From Nitrospirales bacterium (lineage in GTDB: Bacteria; Nitrospirota; Nitrospiria; Nitrospirales; UBA8639): DNA of 48,691 nucleotides. The translations under genes were made by a program, and so were the position numbers. Below the pieces are notes generated by a model. The model saw only the letters and a program-made list of their open reading frames with translations, was not told where the DNA came from and made no database searches. Location of the stretch: contig JALDRK010000028.1 of NCBI GenBank assembly GCA_031315915.1, positions 1 to 48,691 of the forward strand, given 5' to 3'. Shown in pieces: positions 27,623 through 36,009 of this stretch (position 1 is the stretch's first letter; every line of letters starts with the position of its first letter).

Positions 27623-28152
27623 GAACCAGGCTCCTTGAGCAGCAACGCACAGGCTATGCCGGCGGTAAAAATCACCACGGTTTCAATTAACGTATCGAAT
27701 CCCCGATAATCCATCAGAACCGAGGTCACCACATTCGGGGTGAGCGTATCCGCGTAACTTTGCTGCAAATACACCGGAGAAATATGGACATTGGCAGGAG
27801 ACGTGGGATCGCCAAACGGCGAGAGATCATTGGCCGCGAATAAGAGCAGTATGCCCAATAAAGGCAATCCCACGACACCGGCCAATGGCGGCGGCGGACG
27901 ACGGAGACGGCTGTCTTTAGGAGCCGTATCAAACAGGGTAATGAGAAACAACACGGTGGCCAATCCTGCCCCAATCACGGCCTCAACAAATGCGACATCC
28001 ACTGCACCCAACCATGCCCAGACCAGTGCCAGGAAAAAACTGTACGAGCCCAGAATAAACACCGAACTCATCAATTCCCTGACCAAGAAAGTAGCGCTGG
28101 CTGCCGTCAATACCAAGAGCAGCAATAGGGCAATATTCACCGCATAGGTCAT
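27619..28152 (-). CDS. MbhD/MbhE-like subunit (DUF4040; MrpA C-terminal equivalent)
   Basis: This 177-residue membrane protein has an N-terminal part (about 1-80: FLVRELMSSVFILGSYSFFLALVWAWLGAVDVAFVEAVIGAG) that matches the MbhD/DUF4040 domain (AxxEAxxGAG-type motif). The C-terminal part (about 125-175: YADTLTPNVVTSVLMDYRGFDTLIETVVIFTAG) matches the MbhE region. In standard Mrp systems both are fused to the C-terminus of MrpA or start MrpB; here they are separate from the NuoL-like protein, as in ancestral-type or hydrogenase-linked Mrp modules. It overlaps mrpG and mrpB by four bases at each end. Confidence 0.82.
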   Translation of the reverse strand: MTYAVNIALLLLLVLTAASATFLVRELMSSVFILGSYSFFLALVWAWLGAVDVAFVEAVIGAGLATVLFLITLFDTAPKDSRLRRPPPPLAGVVGLPLLGILLLFAANDLSPFGDPTSPANVHISPVYLQQSYADTLTPNVVTSVLMDYRGFDTLIETVVIFTAGIACALLLKEPGS

Positions 28153-28448
28153 GAGTTTTCCTCGGCCTGAGGTTTAACGCCGGCCCGATAGGCCGCTCGA
28201 AGGGTGGCATGAGCAATGACGGGATTCAGAAGAAACAACAAGGCCAGCACGACCAAGATCTTGAACATATTGATCCCGAATCCTTGATACAGGGCAAGGC
28301 CAAACAGCACACAAAACGCACCTAGTGAGTCGGTCAAGGAAACGGCATGAGACCGGGCAAACACGTCGGGAAGGCGCAACGTGCCAATCGCCGCAACCAC
28401 GAGAAAAAACAGGCCAAGCAGAATGAACACGACGGCGAGTACGGTCAT
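28149..28448 (-). CDS. mrpG: MrpG/MnhG antiporter subunit
   Basis: This 99-residue protein has about three membrane spans. The motif FFLVVAAIGTLRLPDVFARSHAVSLTDSLGAFCVL is the MrpG signature (GxxRxPDxFxRxHAxxxxDxxG). The ATG follows the mrpF stop directly (TAA-ATG), and the end overlaps the next gene by four bases. MrpE, F and G form the small-subunit part of the Mrp complex and are required for its assembly and Na+ exchange. Confidence 0.92.
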   Translation of the reverse strand: MTVLAVVFILLGLFFLVVAAIGTLRLPDVFARSHAVSLTDSLGAFCVLFGLALYQGFGINMFKILVVLALLFLLNPVIAHATLRAAYRAGVKPQAEENS

Positions 28449-28715
28449 TTACGGTGTGCCTCGTTGCTCAAGAAACTTGGCAATGGCGAAAGCCCCCACC
28501 AGATTCAGCAGGGCATACCCGGTGGAAATATCCACGAACATATCCACACGATCATACACCGTGCCGATCACGACAACCAATATAATAGCTTTGGTCGAAA
28601 TCCCATTCAGCCCTAATACCCGATCAAATACCGTCGGGCCCTGAATGACACGGTACAAGTAGACGAGAATCAGGAGAGAGAGGACCATGACCACCACCAA
28701 AAAAAAATTTGTCAT
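28449..28715 (-). CDS. mrpF: MrpF/MnhF antiporter subunit
   Basis: This 88-residue protein has three spans and matches MrpF: YRVIQGPTVFDRVLGLNGISTKAIILVVVIGTVYDRVDMFVDISTGYALLNLVGAFAIAKFLEQRG, with the conserved GPTxxDRVxxxN and D(I/V)xxxYALLxFxG-like motifs. The start overlaps the mrpE stop by four bases; the stop abuts the mrpG ATG. Confidence 0.93.
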   Translation of the reverse strand: MTNFFLVVVMVLSLLILVYLYRVIQGPTVFDRVLGLNGISTKAIILVVVIGTVYDRVDMFVDISTGYALLNLVGAFAIAKFLEQRGTP

Positions 28716-29206
28716 CGGTCCTTCGTCTCCTCCTGAAAGACTTGAGCAATTTTCTTCTCCATCCGGCCACTGGTGAGATCCTCGCCCGCCTCCTCATCAA
28801 TGGTATGGACCAACAGATGGCTCCCGTTGACTTCAACTGTAATGGTTCCCGGCGTTAACGTCACGGAATTTCCAAGCATCACCATCGCGCCCTGATGTCG
28901 TAGATGAGACCGATAGAAAATCAATTTCGGCCGAATGGGTAAAGACGGACTGAGAATGAGTTTCGTCAAATGCAGACTACTCTGAACCACGCGCAGAAAC
29001 AGCCAGGGGACATACAATACTGCTCGCACCCATGGAAATTGATGAAAGGCCGAATGGGCAAATCCCGTATTTAACCATGCCACCCCACAGGCAACCATGA
29101 AGCCTATTACCACATGGAAAAGATCATATCGGCCCGACAAGACAAGCCAGACGCCAAAAAGAGCCAGGGTATTAAACAGTAACTGTTTCGGAAAAGACGA
29201 CGTCAT
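28712..29206 (-). CDS. mrpE: MrpE/MnhE antiporter subunit
   Basis: This 164-residue protein starts at the ATG at 29206; a GTG at 29245 would add 13 residues that do not look like MrpE. N-terminal spans (about 8-48: LLFNTLALFGVWLVLSGRYDLFHVVIGFMVACGVAWL) are followed by a soluble domain with SVTLTPGTITVEVNGSHLLVHTID, the MrpE signature. It is the first Mrp gene on this strand and lies 54 bases after the terminator-like hairpin at 29260-29315. Confidence 0.9.
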   Translation of the reverse strand: MTSSFPKQLLFNTLALFGVWLVLSGRYDLFHVVIGFMVACGVAWLNTGFAHSAFHQFPWVRAVLYVPWLFLRVVQSSLHLTKLILSPSLPIRPKLIFYRSHLRHQGAMVMLGNSVTLTPGTITVEVNGSHLLVHTIDEEAGEDLTSGRMEKKIAQVFQEETKDR

Positions 29207-29690
29207 AGCCGACAATCTATAAAAATTTGAGATTCTTTGCGACACCCCGCCACAAGATTAAAAAAAAAGCCAACCAGAGGGGTTTCGAATAAGGTGTTCG
29301 AAATTCCTGGTTGGCCTGTACTGTTGCCAGCCGATCCAAACTACAGAAAAACTGGAAACCCTACCGCCATCATAAAGAACGTTTCGGCAAATCCGATGCT
29401 CGCCCGCTCTCCCTACTTCTATCTCCGCCCTGTACAAAGAGGGGCTTCATCGTGTTGAGATCCATCACAGACTTCGATCTTATACCAAGCGCTTCTGACC
29501 ATCCACAAGACCAGGTGGAAGAGAACAATTCTGATGGAGTCTTATGACTAATCGGATCAGGACTTCTTGCTCCCTCAAAATATCGGAAGCCCTAGGCCAA
29601 AGATTCTCTCAGCGAAACCCCTCAAAACTTACATGCATTGGCAGAGAATCTTCCTGCATATTCCATTCGCACCTATCTAGTCTAGCCACC
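29207..29690. other. 484-base gap between dabA and mrpE
   Basis: On the - strand this is the interval between the dabA stop and the mrpE start. It contains the strong hairpin at 29260-29315 and otherwise only short frames broken by stops on both strands. Its length and the hairpin suggest that mrpE-D and the NuoL/M genes have their own promoter or a regulated read-through leader. I do not recognise a known riboswitch fold. Confidence 0.45.
29260..29315 (-). terminator. Rho-independent terminator with nested hairpin, between dabA and mrpE
   Basis: Read on the - strand, an outer perfect 9-bp stem (GCCAACCAG, 29269-29277, pairing with 29307-29315) encloses an inner perfect 7-bp stem (TTTCGAA 29283-29289 with TTCGAAA 29297-29303, loop of 7). 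A run of nine T follows (29268-29260). This is a textbook intrinsic terminator. It lies about 375 bases after the dabA stop and only 54 bases before the mrpE start, so it may act as an attenuator of the Mrp genes rather than a simple dabA end. Confidence 0.85.
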
Positions 29691-32600
29691 CTAGGAATCG
29701 ATCGTCACAGGTTCCCAATTCGAATCCGTACGGTACCGTGAAAAAACTTTTGAATTTGCATGAAAGGCCATTAGATTCATCCATTGATTATGGAAAATAT
29801 GCTGCAGAATGGTATGCTTCTGAATCACGGACCGAATCCGATCCGGCGGAGCTTCGATGATGGCCAATAAGCGCATGGGTTCATGATAATGGCGTGCCCC
29901 ATCGTTCACCGATTGAAGAGGAAGTCCTTTTTGCAAATCACTTTGGCTCCCCAACATCACGCCAACCCCTCCCACCATATTGTGAATCACCTTGCTCCCA
30001 CTTCCATAGACCCAGGGATCCACCGACGAAAAATAATACGTCAAACTAATCAATTCTCCCACAACAAGAGGAGCGGTCATAATTTTCTCAAGAAGACTCC
30101 CTTCCGGATCTGAGTCAGGATCGTAAGAATGCAAAAACACTCTCCCCCCCAAATTCAATCCTTTGGTGAGAGCTCGCCTACCAATCAAAAAGGCCGCGTT
30201 GCCTGATAATCCCCATTCAGGACGGGAATTGGCCCAATCCATACTTCGAATTCTGACATGCTTCCAGGCCTCCAGTGGCGACACCTCGTTTGGAGCCCCA
30301 GGAATTCGACGACATCGCTCCAAAGCCTGGCGAGTTCCTGCCTGCTCCAAATCATGTATCAACCGTTTTAAATCCTCGTCATAACTGGCTGGCATATCGA
30401 TAAGATCGTATATCGTGACACGATCCGTGGTCGTATTATGCTTTGCAGGGAGAAACCAGGTGTCCTCGGGAATGGGCAGCCCATGATCATTCAGAATTCG
30501 TCGGACCTCAGGGTTATTGGCCATCGCGGCAAATACACGAGCATTCGGGTCGCCATGACTGCCTCCACAGGCGCCACAATCCAATGCCGCATAATAGGGA
30601 TTATTGTCTGATTGGCTTCCATGTCCGCACACCACGACAAAACGTCCAAAACTCTTGGTGAGTCCGATGATCCGCAAGCCGCCTTCCACAAAGCCGGCTT
30701 GTTCTTGAATGGTGAAGCCTAAGGTCAATTGATCTGGAGGTAGTTCTTTTTGACTCGTTTCACTTGCCCGATCAACAGGAATATGGGTTGCCACAGGATT
30801 CCCAAACCAGTGGTGAACCCAAGTATTGAGAGTATCGAAAGTCGTTCGAAATAAAGTTTTCCCAACCAACCCGAGACTAAAAAACATCCCCAACACGTCA
30901 ATGAGAATGAAGGAGGCAATAGGATTGTGCTTTAGATCATGAAATAGGTGCTTGCTGAATTGTTGCCAGCGAGTCCCAGAGAAATAGCTCCTCTGGGCAT
31001 CCTCCTGTCCGACTCGTGGAACTTCGACTACTTCGTTCTTTGGGGTCAACAAAATAGGACACAGAGCTAGATGGTCATGACGATCAAAGGCCACATGACT
31101 CATCGGCACCCCGAAAAATCCAGCATATCCAAACGTTTCATACGGCCCTTGTTCTTCCCAATGCCGTCGAAACGACTCCGACCGGGCATCGATGCAAAAA
31201 ATTCCCTGTGCCAAGGGACGTCCCCCACCAAGAGGGAACGCTCCTTGATGTTCAATAATTTTCTTCAGTAAATGCTCCCGGTAACCTGCTTCATAGGCCT
31301 CAAGCCACACGGGGCCATGAGCCTCTTGGGGAAACTTATCAAGCCATGTTAATAAAGTGGAAATTTCTGTTGCGGACGATTCATGAAGATCGATGGGACT
31401 CAATTCCAAAAATTGCGAAAGATGAAAGAGCCGCCAGCCCTTACGACACACACTGTCTATATGAGGATCAGCCCTGTGAGAATAGGAGAGCTCATCGGTC
31501 TGATAGTCCTCCGGGTGGTCCTCCCAATACCTCACCAGAGCAGGCAGTGTCCCTGGAATGCCCCATTCTCGTTCACAGAATCCGTCCATTAGGCTTGATT
31601 CATAAAAGAGCCGGACAGCCAAATATTGGAGAGGATCGATGGGATAATGTTGTTGTGCGGGATACCTGGGATTCTCTCCACGCCAGCGAATCATTCCCGC
31701 CCACCCAGGTAATTGGGCTAGGTGCCGCGAGAGATACTCACGCCAACGCTCAGTGGGAATATTCAGACGTTGAAGGTGCTGAAGCAGCGCTTCATCCGCA
31801 TTATCGGGAAGTTCATATATTTTTTGCCGGGTATGAGAAATGCCCAAAAACCCGATTGAATGATCCGCTTGTGCCAGCTCTTGCCAAGCGGAGTAAAAAC
31901 CTCTTTCTCGTGAAGGCATGCTCCATCCTGCAATTCCTTCATCAATAAAGGCGGCAATCCATTTGATCATTTGTTGATTGACCGCTTCAACTTGATTGCT
32001 TCCGGTTACACGATCCAACCAATCGGCCAAGGTCCGGTCTGGGGGTAAATCCACCGAATTATTGATGTGGGCCGACATATTTGAAGAAGAATCAAGACCG
32101 GTCTGGCCGGCAGGAAAGGAAGGGAATCCGGCAAAGGGATCAGACAGGTGAAGTGCGGACAACGAACTTTTCCAGAGATTGTTTACATAGGCGCACTCAG
32201 GGTCATGTCGGCAGGTCTCACATTCACGGATGGTCCGAGTAATGATCGCCTGTTGAGAACTTTCTGGGAGATCGGATCGGAACCGTCCGGTCGCTCCCTC
32301 TGAATCGAGGGTCCACGTGAGGAGAACCGGATTCAAGGCTTCTATTCCATAAATGATATGAATCGCCCAGATATCCTGTGCGTGAATCGTGCGCTCACCA
32401 ATTTGGATACTGGCTGGGGAGGGGAGAGTGGGCCCGACACGTTGAAGTGCTCGTTCAATTGCTATCCGAGTGATTCGACCCTGGTAAAATAATTGGCGAT
32501 ACTCTTCATTGGAAAGAAAGCCCCGACCGCCCATCAAGTTGAAGGCATTCCGAACGGCTTCCGCGAATGGGAGATACTCAAGGTCCCTTAAGGGATTGTA

Positions 32601-32717
32601 ATAGGCAAATGTCTTCATGGGCCAATACGGCCCAATTGGTTCACAAACCTCGGCCACAATTTGTCGAAGCTGCTTCCGTAGAGCCCCAGTTACTGCCTTC
32701 GACTCGGCTTGGCTCAT
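29691..32717 (-). CDS. dabA: DabA/DUF2309 zinc protein, inorganic-carbon (CO2/HCO3-) accumulation
   Basis: This 1008-residue protein belongs to the DabA (DUF2309/UPF0753) family. DabA is a peripheral membrane protein with a beta-carbonic-anhydrase-like zinc site, thought to hydrate CO2 when driven by a cation-pumping NuoL-like DabB. The active-site residues are visible: Cys508 and Asp510 in FCIDARSES, His699 in VCGHGSQ and Cys714 in DCGACGG. The spacing (C-x-D, and 15 residues from His to Cys) matches the sites known for DabA of Halothiobacillus. Other family elements are YWPMKTFAYYNPLRDLE and HNMVGGVGVMLG near the end. The ATG has AGGATT upstream. It heads the - strand run of mrp and nuoL/M-like genes, which supply the likely energising partner. 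Confidence 0.93.
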   Translation of the reverse strand: MSQAESKAVTGALRKQLRQIVAEVCEPIGPYWPMKTFAYYNPLRDLEYLPFAEAVRNAFNLMGGRGFLSNEEYRQLFYQGRITRIAIERALQRVGPTLPSPASIQIGERTIHAQDIWAIHIIYGIEALNPVLLTWTLDSEGATGRFRSDLPESSQQAIITRTIRECETCRHDPECAYVNNLWKSSLSALHLSDPFAGFPSFPAGQTGLDSSSNMSAHINNSVDLPPDRTLADWLDRVTGSNQVEAVNQQMIKWIAAFIDEGIAGWSMPSRERGFYSAWQELAQADHSIGFLGISHTRQKIYELPDNADEALLQHLQRLNIPTERWREYLSRHLAQLPGWAGMIRWRGENPRYPAQQHYPIDPLQYLAVRLFYESSLMDGFCEREWGIPGTLPALVRYWEDHPEDYQTDELSYSHRADPHIDSVCRKGWRLFHLSQFLELSPIDLHESSATEISTLLTWLDKFPQEAHGPVWLEAYEAGYREHLLKKIIEHQGAFPLGGGRPLAQGIFCIDARSESFRRHWEEQGPYETFGYAGFFGVPMSHVAFDRHDHLALCPILLTPKNEVVEVPRVGQEDAQRSYFSGTRWQQFSKHLFHDLKHNPIASFILIDVLGMFFSLGLVGKTLFRTTFDTLNTWVHHWFGNPVATHIPVDRASETSQKELPPDQLTLGFTIQEQAGFVEGGLRIIGLTKSFGRFVVVCGHGSQSDNNPYYAALDCGACGGSHGDPNARVFAAMANNPEVRRILNDHGLPIPEDTWFLPAKHNTTTDRVTIYDLIDMPASYDEDLKRLIHDLEQAGTRQALERCRRIPGAPNEVSPLEAWKHVRIRSMDWANSRPEWGLSGNAAFLIGRRALTKGLNLGGRVFLHSYDPDSDPEGSLLEKIMTAPLVVGELISLTYYFSSVDPWVYGSGSKVIHNMVGGVGVMLGSQSDLQKGLPLQSVNDGARHYHEPMRLLAIIEAPPDRIRSVIQKHTILQHIFHNQWMNLMAFHANSKVFSRYRTDSNWEPVTIDS

Positions 32718-33124
32718 GCAATCAATCCTGGTTCACGCCATGGAACGGACCTGGCAGAGACTAGTCCTCATACCCCACTCTTGGAAAGTGCATCAACCAT
32801 CCTGCCATAAAAAAGTCCCCCGAAAGACTTTTTCCTCACCATGGCGTTAGGAGAAGACATCAGTTGGCGCGTTCTGTGGCTTGCCTCATTAACAAGGCAA
32901 GCAATCCAACAAACCTGTTTTTGTGATAAAATCACATCCCGAATTGGAGACCTGCGTGTACATGCAATCGCCAGAGGACCACGTGCTCTTCTTGACCTCA
33001 CATAACCGACATGCTTATACCAAGGGAGAAAGCAGCTCCTCAAGCTTTAAAGACCTCTATTTTATATGAATGTCCGGAATAGCTCATCGGTGGCTCAGAC
33101 ACGTTATAGCGGAAAGATCTCCCC
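32718..33124. other. 407-base divergent promoter region dabA / mpsC
   Basis: The two carbon/ion genes are transcribed away from each other, so both promoters should lie here. A frame of 91 codons on the - strand (33043-32768) has no recognisable product and an Arg/Ser-rich, unlikely composition. I did not find a convincing sigma-70 or sigma-54 box; GATAAAAT near 32925 on the + strand is only a weak -10 candidate. Confidence 0.4.
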
Positions 33125-33496
33125 ATGAAAAATGGCCTCTCAAGAGGTGAAATGGAAAGCTCCATACGCAATGCCATTATTCAATTCGAACAAGAATTCA
33201 TGGGCCGTGGTCCAACCGACGTCCGTGCGTTCATTCTTCGTGATATTATTCTCATTCGGCTCAAAGGGGTTCTGACTCCTGCCGAACGACAACTGGCCAA
33301 AAGTGATGACGGCATCGGAATGGTAAAACAAATGCGACAGAATCTGATTTCTCAAGGGAGGGATCAACTCTGCCGTCAAATTTTGGACATCACCGGGGCA
33401 GAAACCACCGCACTTTTCACGGATATTGATGCCAGAATCGGGGAAAGAATCATTGTGTTCACCCTAGATCGGGATGTGGAGGCCGTTTTCACTTGA
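33125..33496 (+). CDS. MpsC-family protein (DUF2294)
   Basis: This 123-residue soluble protein matches DUF2294, now named the MpsC family (Na+-translocating, membrane-potential-generating system). Typical elements are IIQFEQEFMGRGPTDVRAFILRDIILIRLKGVLTPAERQLA and DITGAETTALFTDIDARIGERIIVFTLDRDVE, with the conserved GRGP and G-L-T-xxE. MpsA and MpsB are the DabB- and DabA-like proteins of firmicutes, so an MpsC gene divergent from dabA makes biological sense: all three kinds of component are within 13 kb. Its biochemical role is not established. Alternative starts in the first ten codons (Met10) cannot be excluded. Confidence 0.82.
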   Translation: MKNGLSRGEMESSIRNAIIQFEQEFMGRGPTDVRAFILRDIILIRLKGVLTPAERQLAKSDDGIGMVKQMRQNLISQGRDQLCRQILDITGAETTALFTDIDARIGERIIVFTLDRDVEAVFT

Positions 33497-33534
33497 GTCC
33501 TGCCGTATAGACTCCGGAAAAATTGCACCCTCAC

Positions 33535-33568
33535 TTGACTTCTTGAAAATTTGCCTTACCTTTTAAGT
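33535..33568 (+). promoter_or_regulatory. Candidate sigma-70 promoter for a leaderless transcript
   Basis: A TTGACT box (33535-33540) and TACCTT (33557-33562) are separated by 16 bases; the -10 ends six bases before the ATG at 33569, and no ribosome binding site is seen in between. If used, transcription would start at or next to the A of the start codon. The -10 matches the consensus only partly. Confidence 0.3.
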
Positions 33569-34255
33569 ATGGCACAACCATCACGCGCATTAACCCATGA
33601 CGAGGTTAAAGCCTCGGAAGCCGCCTTCAAAGGATTGCCGTTTAATCCGAATTGGTCGAATGCCGCGAAAGTGGTGTATGATGGAATTGTTCAAGCGTTA
33701 GGGAATTCTACAATCGATGCTTCTGACACGATTCCCGAGGAATCATTCCCTGCAGAACTTGCACGGACGGTGAGCTCCGCAGAAAGTTTGAATACTCCGT
33801 CATTAACCGAGAATGATTCGGAGGAGGCGACCACCCTGACACTGACAACAGGTTCCCTTCCGTTAACCTCCAGGAAAGACGCCATCTTAGCTGGCATTGT
33901 GAAAGAAGCCACTCCGGCCGCAAAACGTATCGGCCTTGAATATCCTGTCGGTCTGACCAATGCCCTCTGGGACCACTATATAGCTTTTTCCGAGGATGTG
34001 AAAGATGTGACGGATGACCATATTCAATCCCGCTTGCAGGATATCATGGTCGGAGTCCGATTACGCCTGGCGAGTTTAAAAGAAGCCGTTCCCTTTATTG
34101 ATGTTCCAGTCCTGCTACACATTCCACAAGAAACCATCCCCCAAGTCAACCTCGTTTTTGCGCTCTTTCATCGGGACCCGGAAGAAGGGCAATGCCTATT
34201 GCTGATTCATCCCAGTGAAATTTTTTCTCCGCGTCAAAATATTTCTAGCAACTAA
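33569..34255 (+). CDS. Hypothetical soluble protein
   Basis: This is a 228-residue protein from ATG 33569 (the frame can be extended to TTG 33551). No membrane spans or signal peptide were seen. The N-terminal 40 residues (LTHDEVKASEAAFKGLPFNPNWSNAAKVVYDGIVQAL) look like a small helical domain; a Ser/Thr/Glu-rich linker (about 45-110) follows. The C-terminal part (about 115-225) is predicted alpha/beta with FIDVPVLLHIPQETIPQVNLVFALFHRD. I recognise no family. It lies 72 bases after the mpsC-like gene and may have its own promoter. Confidence 0.6.
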   Translation: MAQPSRALTHDEVKASEAAFKGLPFNPNWSNAAKVVYDGIVQALGNSTIDASDTIPEESFPAELARTVSSAESLNTPSLTENDSEEATTLTLTTGSLPLTSRKDAILAGIVKEATPAAKRIGLEYPVGLTNALWDHYIAFSEDVKDVTDDHIQSRLQDIMVGVRLRLASLKEAVPFIDVPVLLHIPQETIPQVNLVFALFHRDPEEGQCLLLIHPSEIFSPRQNISSN

Positions 34256-34340
34256 AGACGTTCCCCCATTATCGGGTATCACCTGACAAGCTTTGGGTAC
34301 ATTGAGTACTCACACACGATCTAGGGCTTCCCGATTGGGC

Positions 34341-34372
34341 AGAAAAATGACGCCAAAGTCACGACTTGGCGC
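34341..34372 (-). terminator. Rho-independent terminator after the di-heme cytochrome gene
   Basis: On the - strand, GGCGCCAAGT (34372-34363) pairs with ACTTTGGCG (34359-34351) with one bulged base, followed by a short T-rich tail ending TTTTT (34346-34342). It lies about 36 bases past the stop of the gene at 34408. Confidence 0.65.
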
Positions 34373-34407
34373 CCTTCCGAGAAAACTCATTGTCTAGCCC
34401 TTGTACC

Positions 34408-36009
34408 CTATTCCAAATCGTTCGGATTATTGAATAACACAGGCAATGCAATATTGCCATGTCCGTACTGAGGAAAATACTGGGTCTGAGAATCACCCGG
34501 ATTTAAATTGGAAGCGGTATCGTCCGGCGGAAACAAGACCAACGTCTGAAGAAAATCTATGACCTGGGCCTGTTTCCCATCAGGCAGACGGGCAAACCGA
34601 TTTCTGGCCTGTTCGGCCTCTCCACCGTGACGCATGATTACCGACCATAAATCAATGCTTCTCCCATCGTGCCCATAGGGGGCGGAAGATCCAACACCCC
34701 ACAATGGCTCGGTCATAAATTCCTTTGTCAGAGTTCCATAAAAATTGCGTTCCCAGAAATTAGGCCCCAAATCATGCCGCTTAAAGTCTGCATAGATATT
34801 CTTAACTACAAATTTCCGTCCAGTGGGTTCTTTCACCGGAGGCGATCCGGACCCCGGAACTTCCTGCACCTGAGCAGTTGCGACAGCGAAAAGGTCATTG
34901 AATATTCCCCTGCGGGGGTCATATGTGGTTTCCACATCAGCTACGCGTCGATCTCGCTCAATAACTAAATTTTGAATATGGCATCCGGTGCATTGAATTT
35001 CTTCAAAAATTTTCCGGCCTTTTTCGGTGTCATGGGTTTGCCGCCCAATGGCAGGCTTGAAATAATTCAACAAATAGAACTCCAGATGATCCACTAGACT
35101 CACGGGAATTTCATTGGCGACCCCATCTAAATCCGGATCATCGCTTTCACTGACGGCAGGCGGAGCTTCGATAGTGTCGGTCGTCCCATCCAATACCATC
35201 CCGGAAGGAGTGACGACACGATTTCCCGCAGATGCCTGTGCCAGATCAGGATCAAATGCTTCTAAACCCATTTCACCATTCAAGGCCCCAACGATAAATT
35301 CCCGAATGGAAATAGTTCCCCCATGGTGAAAAAACGGCCGTACCCGTAGATCCTTATCAACACCTTTTAAGTCGAACGGATCGACGGATCCGTCTGGATT
35401 CACCCGAATTTTTCCATAGGAGATGCCTTTGCTCTTCAATAGCACCTCTACCGCTCGTTGCCTCGCTTTGGCGCCGGCGATGGCCTGGTCCCGGATGCGA
35501 CGAAGATCTTGGGTAATTTCATCGGCAAGCATTTCGATGATTCCTAACCCGAACAAATGCGGAGCATCCCGGCTATCGGGCCGGGTAAATACGTCCCCGC
35601 CGAATCCCGCAGATCCCCGTGGACGCCCATGACAAGTGGCACAGCTATCTGCCAACCCGGCACCTAACGACGCATCGGCACTAATATCCCCGAAGCCATC
35701 ACCATTGCGAGGCCCCATGCCTTGCGATATGGTAAATTTTCGTTGAAAGAGGCTTCTCCCTCGACGAATGGATCGAAAGGGATCTCGCCCAATGATATAC
35801 AGTGATGAACCAGGAGTTTGGATGTCTCCACGCCCAGTTCCAATTTGATCGGCTAATGTCTTTTTAATACCCGCTTGCTCAAAGTTAGGATGTTGAAAGA
35901 TGTCCGTTTCCTGCGCCTGTACCTCAAATACCCCTGTTAAAAATCCCAAGGAGATCACTATGAGCAATGCTATGAATAAAGACAGATAGCTTCTCTCATA
36001 CTCTCGCAT
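34408..36009 (-). CDS. Di-heme oxidoreductase family cytochrome c (DUF1111/DHOR)
   Basis: This 533-residue secreted protein has a signal peptide (about 9-32, LFIALLIVISLGFLTGV, cut near VQAQ). The first haem site is CATCH (Cys123-His127) followed by GRPRGSAGFGGDVFTRPDSRDAPHLFGLG; the second is CTGCH (about 340-344). The layout matches DUF1111 di-heme oxidoreductases, which are related to MauG and cytochrome c peroxidases. C-terminal family features include TEPLWGVGSSAPYGHDGRSIDLWSVIMRHGGEAEQARNRF. It likely acts in the periplasm as a peroxidase-like or thiol-oxidoreductase electron carrier; the substrate is unknown. AGGAAAGAG precedes the ATG. It stands alone, with a terminator behind it. Confidence 0.88.
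   Translation of the reverse strand: MREYERSYLSLFIALLIVISLGFLTGVFEVQAQETDIFQHPNFEQAGIKKTLADQIGTGRGDIQTPGSSLYIIGRDPFRSIRRGRSLFQRKFTISQGMGPRNGDGFGDISADASLGAGLADSCATCHGRPRGSAGFGGDVFTRPDSRDAPHLFGLGIIEMLADEITQDLRRIRDQAIAGAKARQRAVEVLLKSKGISYGKIRVNPDGSVDPFDLKGVDKDLRVRPFFHHGGTISIREFIVGALNGEMGLEAFDPDLAQASAGNRVVTPSGMVLDGTTDTIEAPPAVSESDDPDLDGVANEIPVSLVDHLEFYLLNYFKPAIGRQTHDTEKGRKIFEEIQCTGCHIQNLVIERDRRVADVETTYDPRRGIFNDLFAVATAQVQEVPGSGSPPVKEPTGRKFVVKNIYADFKRHDLGPNFWERNFYGTLTKEFMTEPLWGVGSSAPYGHDGRSIDLWSVIMRHGGEAEQARNRFARLPDGKQAQVIDFLQTLVLFPPDDTASNLNPGDSQTQYFPQYGHGNIALPVLFNNPNDLE

Noticed and set aside
32768..33043. 91-codon - strand frame in the dabA/mpsC divergent region
   Set aside because: The product is Arg/Ser-rich without any domain and it occupies a region that must hold two promoters.
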